In this document: positions 57,678 to 64,000 of the stretch, piece after piece | Layout: every line of letters starts with the position of its first letter | Position numbering within the stretch: position 1 is the first letter of the stretch | Assembly: GCA_935421135.1 (NCBI GenBank) | Contig: OW285194.1 | Location: 1,882,501 to 1,946,500 of the forward strand | Origin: Bugulina stolonifera | Taxonomy: Eukaryota > Bryozoa > Gymnolaemata > Cheilostomatida > Bugulidae | Length of the DNA: 64,000 nt | Direction of reading: 5' to 3' | Translations under genes and position numbers: made by a program | Notes under the pieces: model-generated | What the model saw: the letters and a program-made list of their open reading frames with translations, nothing else | The model's database searches: none | What the model was told of the DNA's origin: nothing

Positions 57678-58198
57678 ATTCAAATTTGTAAAATCTGTGC
57701 TAAAAACCATGGCAGTGATTGCGCTGATGATATGTGATTGATTGGCAGCATATCAAACATGTCAGTTGGCTCCAAAAGTAACTGTCACGCACTGCCGGCT
57801 GCGCTGATCTCTGTTATTATTACTACTATTAATAGAGCTAAACCATGCACAGTAACAATGAACAACATGAATATTGAGCAGGAATTTGATACAAATCTAA
57901 AGTGAAATTGGAAATTTCCAAAGACAACCTTTTAGAATTATTTCTTAGCTACAGGATGGTGTAAATATTATTCATATACTGTGGTTTTTCACCCATCCAG
58001 CAGTAGAACACTGTACCCATATATTTTTTGATGTTTTCTGGTATTACACGAAAAATAAAATAAAATTTAAAAAAACTAAAAAACCAACGTTTTAGATTAT
58101 ATTAAAAGGATTCTAATGATATATTATTTGTCATTGTGGAGTAAAAATTGTCCGTTTCATGGGGAGAACAAAATTTATATATAACATAAAGGAAAGCC

Positions 58199-59802
58199 TT
58201 ATTCATTAAAATGATTGTCCTTATCTATCCTCTGTGTCAACATTTGATTCACCACATCATACTCCGAGTTGTGATCATTTACAAAGCACACTGGATCTCT
58301 GTACCCAGCAATGTTGCTGGCAACACTAATTGAGGCTAATCGATGCCTAGCTGTCCACTCAATGGTTTTAGTATTCTTAGGCAACTGAGTTTTATCAAAG
58401 TAGGCTTCACAATCCCAAACTGCAAAGTATGGATAGTGTTTTCTGCTTTCATCAACTACTATTCCATAATCAGACAGTTATTCAAATATCGTCTTTGGTG
58501 TGCTGGCTATGCCTGATGGATGAACAAACTTAGTGGTTGAAGAGCATGAGACTGAATGCCGTTTGATAGCATTACCCGATTTCATCAATTTGGAGCAGTA
58601 CTGACACTTGTATGATTTAGTATACAATCTGATATTCTTGATCCACGAGAAATGATTTTCGTACAAATGTAGGTTCAGCTTTTCTCTAAAATTTGTCGTT
58701 GATCGATAATGTAATTTTGCTACTGTTTCATTTCCCATCAGCTCTAGACCATAAACACTTATAGATACAGTAAAAAGTCGTTCTATGGTTGGCAAATCCT
58801 CCATCGTAACACCTTGGAATTGATCTTTTATCAATTGTTGCGAGTCTACATATCTGTCAAAACAATCTTTTGTTGATGTTTCGAGAGCCTTTTTGTTTCT
58901 CATTAGGCACAAGGCCCTGAATATGCATAGATTGTCAGTGTATAGTTTACCATTAGAGTCGACATCCGATGATATTATAGCTTTGTTACTTTTAATGTAC
59001 CCTGGGAAAGAGACTGGGCACCCAATAGGGTGATTTTGTATCGGATAGACGTAGAAGGCTATATTCGTAATCATGTGAATTGACCATGATGTGTCTGGCC
59101 TGTTTTGTGTAGCATGCTCGATAAAGTCTTTATCGGTTAGCTGAGCTATAAAGGCTTTGAAATCTGGTAGGGACTCTATTAGTACTGACTTTTCTAGCAG
59201 GCGATCTTTGTTGGCTGATGCGTGGTAATATCGAAGTTTTCCTTCCGAGTTGTTGATTAAAAAGAAACCAAGAGATGCATTGATTTTGAACTTGAAGTTT
59301 TCGTCTTGATAAAGCTTCATTATATTCCATTCCTGAAAAGCATCGACTATGTTATTGTTTTCTATTCTGACATTGTAAATCTTTGTGTATTTACGGATCA
59401 GTGCATAAGTCTTAATTGCTGACCAATTTTTTGTTAGCAATACATTTGTCTCCTCTTTGTGAGGTCCATCATACACTGGTGGGACATTGCCTTCATTTGT
59501 AAACTTTAGTGGTGTATTCGGTTGTCTCTCTTCCATCTTTTGATTGCGTGTAGGTTTCTGCAATAATACCATCATATTTATATAGCTATATCGGTCAAAC
59601 TTCTTCCTTATTCTAGATTGGTTTTAGACTGACAACTTGTAAGACTCCTGTTACAACAATCTCTTACCAATGTACATTCATGTACTCCAGTATTGATCAA
59701 TTGGTTGCAGTCTTTACACCTCTGTCTATGTATATTTTTATGCCTGCTGAGACTTTGCTTATGGGCATAAGATTTGTTGCACTCCGTACAAGAGTATCTC
59801 AC
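58199..59802 (-). pseudogene. POLB: Polymerase B, N-terminal part (zinc fingers, OTU-like region, Exo I)
   Basis: 59802-59608 starts with a C2H2 finger (YSCTECNKSYAHKQSLSRH) and more Cys pairs. 59575-58478, in another frame, carries the N-terminal domain usual for Polinton polymerases (FKINASLGFFLINNSEGKLR, DNLCIFRALCL, zinc finger YKCQYCSKLMKSGNAIKRH). The shift between them could be an intron (acceptor TATTATTGCAG at about 59549) or a frameshift. A TAA at 58478-58480 is followed in the same frame by the Exo I motif (YPYFAVWDCEAYFDK) to 58199, where homology stops at the inserted segment. Confidence 0.85.
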
Positions 59803-60291
59803 TAAAAATAAAAGAATATGAGAACTATTTTAGCGGATGAGTGTTGATAGATCATTTGAAAGAAAAAAAATCATTAAGGATTTAACACTAGGAATAATAA
59901 GCTTTTGCATTTCTTCACATTTGACTTTGTTAGTCTTCAATTCAACCTGTAAATTATTTATGCATTTTGTCACACCAGTGCGTGCTTATTATAAAGAAAT
60001 TATCATGATTTCATTGCTATGTTTATGTAAAACGGTGCTTATACAGTAAGAACGAAGCGATCATTGTGCTTATAGAATAGATATTTATTACATGTGTATT
60101 CTAGATATTACAAGTTATTAACATCAATACCACTGCTATATTGGTGTATGTAAAGCTGATAATAACAATAATGTTGTTGAGGTATGATATTCTTATATAC
60201 GATGTATATTCTTATAGTTACAGTTATATATTTAGTTCACTTGCTAGTAATTGGACTTTTGTTGAATATAATCAAAATCAGTCAACTCCTT
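59803..60291. other. Gap between polymerase start and dUTPase
   Basis: AT-rich without a gene. The promoter of the polymerase should lie here, and perhaps a Polinton terminus if the dUTPase is outside; neither could be identified. Confidence 0.4.
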
Positions 60292-60753
60292 TTACAGTCC
60301 ACTAGATCCAAATCCACTACAACTTCTTGTTGTTGTCCAATAATCTTTCTTCATCAGCACTATATCAGACGAGCAAAATCTCTCGCATATTATTTGTGCT
60401 ATTCTTTGACCTTTTGTAATGTTATAATCATTGCTACCAAAATTCTGCATTATAACTTTTATTTCACCTTGGAAGTCTGGATCTATGACACCACCACAAA
60501 CATTTAATCCATATCTTAGTGCTAGTCCTGATCTAGAAGCTATTCTTCAATAACAGTTATTAGGAAACTTTAGTTGCAATCCAGTTGATATGGCTTTATA
60601 ACTTTTTGCAGGTATGGTTAAGTTTTCGATGCTGTGCAAGTCTAGTCCCGCTGCACCAGGTGATCCTTTCATAGGAACTTTTGAGCCCTCACTCAATAGT
60701 TTATACTCTAACAGCTCTACAGGTAAAAGCAACAATAACTGTAAAAGCATCAT
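60292..60753 (-). pseudogene. dut: Trimeric dUTPase with one internal stop
   Basis: The five motifs of trimeric dUTPases are in order: PGAAGLDLHS (1), SRSGLA (2), GGVIDPDFQGEIKV (3), KGQRIAQII (4), and a diverged motif 5, TRSCSGFGSSG, where the usual first Gly is Ser. The frame is broken once by TGA at 60547-60549 just before motif 2, at a position normally Gly. The enzyme hydrolyses dUTP to dUMP and keeps uracil out of DNA, a common accessory gene of large DNA viruses and some Polintons. It is intronless and on the same strand as the Polinton, which favours it being cargo; a retrocopied host gene is the alternative. Confidence 0.85.
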
Positions 60754-61274
60754 TGTGTTGTGATTGTTGTTCTTCCAATATTAAATATTTTACAAAGTGT
60801 GAGAGCGTACATGTATATTTTATTAGAGTTCTATCAAAGCGTATGTATATGACTAGCTTAGTCTACTTGGTATATTTTTCTATAGTCTAGTGTAGGTTAA
60901 CTACATTCAAAATCAATATAGTGTTGTCACATCTCAGTTGGTTTTTTTGTTTTTTAACTTGGTACGCTTGCATATCTGTTTGTTGTTTGTTAGACTACCA
61001 ACAATACCATTGTGTGATAGAACTACATGTATGTGACATCATTCCCTGATGGATCTGCCAAATGAAAATTCCTTTAGTTTCTAAACCTAGTCCGTATTGA
61101 TAGCAATATTATGCTGTAAACATAGTGTATTTAATAATAATCATTACCATTGCATAGTATATTTATTGTAATGATAATACATCACTTGATAAAATAATAC
61201 AGCAGTATGATGGAATTTGTCCAATGATCTAGCCCATAATAATAATACTCTTTAATACAAGCAATTATACTCAC
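60754..61274. other. AT-rich gap, may contain further exon of the next gene
   Basis: No coding sequence recognised. The gene at 61275-62582 ends with a donor site, so at least one more exon should lie here or further downstream on the minus strand. Confidence 0.35.
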
Positions 61275-62582
61275 ACCACCAGATCTGATCACTCCAGTGA
61301 GTCTGCAAACATATTTTTCTAGTTCAGTTACTGGCAGAAGAACAGGTTGCCCATTTCTTTTTGCACTCACGCAGAGCTCATCGTTCACATTTTTGTGGAC
61401 ATCAACAAAACACCCAACTAGAGGACTTGTTTCTTTCTTTCCGTAAAACTTGACTTTTTTGCCAAACACCTTTGATAAACCATCTTTGATTTTTTCTAGA
61501 GCTTTGCTTTTTCGCACGTATAAAATTGGTCCTCCATTAGGGAGAGAAGATTTGTAACATTTCAACTCTCCCACAAATTCATCTGATTTTATATATATTT
61601 TTTAATGTGGTTGTAAGTTGGTATTATTTTTTCGTTGCCATTATAATATGACAACTTCCCAAGATCAACATCCTTGTCATCAGCCAAATATACATATTTC
61701 TCACCTTCTGGTACCTCGGCTTCATTCGCTTGCTCAGTTTCACCACTTCTGTAAATAGTATCAAGTAAAAACTGTGACAAAATATCACAAGAGTGCATAA
61801 GTTATTCGCTCAATTATGACCAAACTTTCAGCATTATTTTACTGAAATGATCTAAAATGATTACTTACTGAGGCACATCCATTGCATCCTCTACCACTTC
61901 TGTATCCTCCATTATTTTTGACAACTTTGCTGTTTTTGCTGACTTTTCAGGTTGCTTTCCTTTAGTACTCACTTCTGTCTCACTAAAACGAAAATTTCTT
62001 AAATATACAGAGTGAATATTGTACAGAGTATTATAGAACATGCCACGAAGCCTTTGCCATTATAATCACCAAATGGTAAGTTCCTTTACTTACATAAATG
62101 GCTAGCTTTCAAAATAAAAAGAACAGTGAATATTATGCGGAATACCATACCGTATAGGTAAAAATCTTAGCATTAATTCACCAGATGTTAGGTTCTTTTG
62201 CCTACTAGCTTTTAAAACAATTTTTAAGATGACTAATTTGATGTCAAAATACGTATTCACCAACAACAACAAACTTACTTTTTCCGTTTTCGTGGTGTTT
62301 TCTTTTCATTAGATTTTTTCTGTTCAGCCAGCTCTTTCTCCAAGATCTTTATTCGTTCTAAAGGGCTAAAGTGGATACAAGATTAGGTTGACAAAAAAAC
62401 TAATGCTAAATAGCCAAAGTTTGTTTATATAAATCTTGTGATATGTAAATAAAATATCTAAGATGTCATAGTTATACATATAATAAAAATATATACATGT
62501 ATACATATTTATATAGATATATATGTTATAATACTCACTCTGTTTCAGATGATGTAGTAGCGATAGCACTTTCTTTATCCAT
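61275..62582 (-). CDS. Multi-exon gene of unknown function (3' end not found)
   Basis: Exons are 62582-62539, 62365-62279, 61982-61869 and 61748-61275, with GT-AG sites and consistent phases. The start is MDKESAIATTSSET. Residues about 16-45 are coiled-coil-like and basic (IKILEKELAEQKKSNEKK, TPRKRKK, nuclear-type signal). An acidic linker follows (MEDTEVVEDAMDVP). Exon 4 is globular-looking (KYVYLADDKDVDLGKL; VFGKKVKFYGKKETSPLVGC; VLLPVTELEKYVCRLTG). A small frameshift in a TATATATA run near 61603 interrupts exon 4. The exon ends at a GTGAGT donor. No family recognised; nuclear location is inferred. A TATA box precedes it. It may be a host gene or Polinton cargo. Confidence 0.62.
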
Positions 62583-62658
62583 ATTCTATTCTAGTGTTGT
62601 GCAGTGTTGACTATTTGTATGCCAGAGAAGACGCGGTTGTGATGAACTTTCAAAATCT

Positions 62659-62672
62659 GGCATTTATATATC
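62659..62672 (-). promoter_or_regulatory. TATA box upstream of the unknown gene
   Basis: CGATATATAAATG on the minus strand, about 80 bp before the start codon at 62582. No other nearby candidate gene uses it. Confidence 0.6.
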
Positions 62673-62840
62673 GTTGGAAAATGTCATGTGATACCCCATG
62701 TGATAATTTTACAGACTCAAAATAGACAGCAGTCAAGTCATACGATAGGTAGCATAGAGCAAATACATTGAACTGATGAAACATGTCTGGAATTTGGAAA
62801 TCAAATAGATTTAAAAGGTTAACATTTTCCAAGAAGGAGA

Positions 62841-63010
62841 TATGCTGGCTGTCTGGGAATTGGAAGCCAAGTTACAAATAGATCAAACAAGTGAACAACC
62901 ACAGAGTAGAAGATATGCTGGCTGTCTGGGAATTGGAATCCAAGTTACAAATAGATCAAACAGGTGAAAAACCACAGAGTAGAAGACATGCTGGCTGTCT
63001 GGGAATTGGA
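62841..63010. repeat. 73-bp tandem repeat
   Basis: About two and a half copies with period exactly 73 bp (TATGCTGGCTGTCTGGGAAT at 62841, 62914 and, with one change, 62987). The period is not a multiple of three, so it is not a protein repeat. Confidence 0.85.
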
Positions 63011-63092
63011 ATCACAATTTTTGCCAAGACTTTCCTGTTATTTTAGGTACGCATTCGTGACAAACTAGCCTAAGATCTGAAATGTGTATCAT

Positions 63093-63272
63093 CCTACAGG
63101 CCGTAAACTAAAAGCCAGTGTAAAAGCATGCAAAGCTATGATAGAGGATCAGGCAAAAACATCTGATTCAAACCTAAAAAACAAGAATGATTTCATCTCT
63201 TTGATCACCAAACCTTCTAAAATTCTAGAAGCCTTTGGCCTTTACAATAAGCTGTATCAGAACATGAAGTGA
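63093..63272 (+). CDS. Possible terminal exon, unknown protein
   Basis: The frame follows a plausible acceptor (CCTACAG) and codes for a Lys-rich helix-like segment (KASVKACKAMIEDQAKTSDS) ending NKLYQNMK at a TGA. A diverged partial copy of its 3' part (TCATCTCTTTAGTCACCAA) lies at 63370-63430. No upstream exon was found and the protein is not recognised. Confidence 0.3.
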   Translation, partial: PTGRKLKASVKACKAMIEDQAKTSDSNLKNKNDFISLITKPSKILEAFGLYNKLYQNMK

Positions 63273-63680
63273 AATGTAGTTACAAAGAAAATTTGTGATC
63301 TGAGTCTTGTTTTCCGAAATAAACTTGTCTAAACATGTAGTAGAAGAACTTGAAAAACAGAAAAAATGAGTTCATCTCTTTAGTCACCAACCCTCATAGA
63401 ATCCTAGAAACCTTTCACCTTGTCGATTAACGGTAATAGAACATGAAATGAAAGGTGTTTACTAGATCTAATTTTATTTAGATTATTAGAATTATGAAAA
63501 ATGTATAATACATAAAAAAGATTAGAAAAATCAAAGTTACATGTACGTATTTATTACAGCAGACAAGAATTGAAGTATTAAAAAAGTAAAACAGAAAAAA
63601 AAAAAAACTGTTTGGTGATGATGATGATGATATACAGCAAGCCCGTATGTATCAGCAGATTTTCAATCTCTATACATTAA

Positions 63681-63954
63681 TTAAATTCGTGTTTTACAAC
63701 CCGTAAAAATGTCCTGGTACTCTACAGATCCCATAAAGTCTTTATACTGCAAAAGGTCTTTGTTGCTCTCGATGTGTTTGATAGAAATTTTCAAAATAAT
63801 TTTCCTCAACAAAGTAATGTTCTTCTCCTTCAACTTGGCTTTAAACTTAGATTTGATGACATCGGAGTAAACAGTGCTGTATGTGGGTTTCATATAAAAT
63901 CCTTCCTGCCTTTCGAGTGTATAGACCATGTTCAATTGTTGAATTGTAAAGTCT
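63681..63954 (-). CDS. Possible terminal exon, unknown protein
   Basis: On the minus strand the frame follows TGTTTTAG (acceptor, 63955) and encodes FTIQQLNMVYTLERQEGFYM and KFKAKLKEKNITLLRKIILK, ending at 63681. It is Lys/Ile-rich and helical-looking. The rest of the gene would lie beyond the window end. Family unknown. Confidence 0.4.
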
Positions 63955-64000
63955 AAAACATAAAAAGACGTATAGAAACGAAACTATAATATTATTTAAA

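Larger units (their letters stand above)
54238..58198. other. Sequence splitting the polymerase gene, mostly unrecognised
   Basis: About 4 kb without polymerase homology. It contains two tRNA-like SINE heads (54341-54415 and 57611-57677) and AT-rich DNA. No terminal inverted repeats or transposase were found. With the inverted copy it separates the Exo I part (58199 upward) from the rest of polymerase B, so it entered after the element did. Confidence 0.55.
44866..59802 (-). mobile_element. Maverick/Polinton element
   Basis: All genes lie on the minus strand. Reading order is polymerase B, ATPase, small hydrophobic protein, a conserved 225-aa protein, integrase, minor capsid, pVI/pX-like small protein, major capsid, protease. 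This gene set defines Polintons, the virus-like transposons related to adintoviruses and virophages. Terminal inverted repeats and 6-bp target duplications were not located, so outer limits are those of the genes. A dUTPase at 60.3 kb may be part of it. The polymerase is split by about 4.3 kb. Confidence 0.93.

Noticed and set aside
51159..59802. Stops in polymerase B read as an alternative genetic code
   Set aside because: TAA and TAG both occur, together with frameshifts, while neighbouring genes use standard stops; decay is simpler.
44374..60291. Polinton terminal inverted repeats
   Set aside because: I compared the regions just outside the gene block by eye and found no convincing inverted pair; not claimed.

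Overview
The window looks like nuclear DNA of an invertebrate animal, most likely a sponge or another early-branching metazoan. It is AT-rich, has GT-AG introns, TATA and CCAAT promoters, a secreted thrombospondin type-1 protein and an IkB-family ankyrin protein, and many 'tacatgta' repeats. The phylum is an inference. There are no bacterial genes. Most of the window is mobile DNA.

Layout. 1-2.5 kb is AT-rich DNA ending in a decayed LTR. 2.6-12.1 kb is a 9.5-kb element with terminal inverted repeats (TIRs) of about 1.25 kb, inserted in a TATCAC microsatellite. It carries two divergent spliced genes: a five-exon IkB-like ankyrin protein (minus strand, 334 aa) and a four-exon protein of unknown family (plus strand, 526 aa). 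A 1-kb minisatellite lies between them, with a CCAAT/TATA promoter on each side. A truncated second copy lies at 14.0-19.2 kb. 19.2-30.2 kb holds a possible first exon and a secreted mucin-like/TSP1 gene (at least seven exons) whose introns contain a Tc1-type relic, two MITEs and a minisatellite. 30.2-37.5 kb has solo LTRs and tandem repeats. 37.5-44.4 kb is a decayed Gypsy element with a young, almost intact Gypsy (39.6-43.6 kb) nested in it.

44.9-59.8 kb (possibly to 60.8 kb) is a Maverick/Polinton element on the minus strand. In reading order it encodes a protein-primed DNA polymerase B (broken, with one clean spliceosomal-type intron), a packaging ATPase, two small conserved proteins, an integrase with chromodomain (one nonsense codon), a minor capsid protein, a small pVI/pX-like protein, the major capsid protein and an adenain-like protease. 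The polymerase is split by about 4.3 kb that begins with a 353-bp near-perfect inverted copy of polymerase sequence and contains two tRNA-derived SINE heads. A trimeric dUTPase with one nonsense codon follows at 60.3-60.75 kb, then a multi-exon gene of unknown function (61.3-62.6 kb) and fragments of unknown exons.

How the genes fit together. The two genes of the long-TIR element share one regulatory region and travel as a cassette. The IkB-like protein has a phosphodegron-like N-terminus, six ankyrin-type repeats and an acidic tail, so a role in dampening host Rel/NF-kB signalling is a reasonable hypothesis. In the Polinton the particle-forming genes (protease, both capsid proteins, ATPase) are open, while the genes for replication, integration and nucleotide supply are each interrupted.
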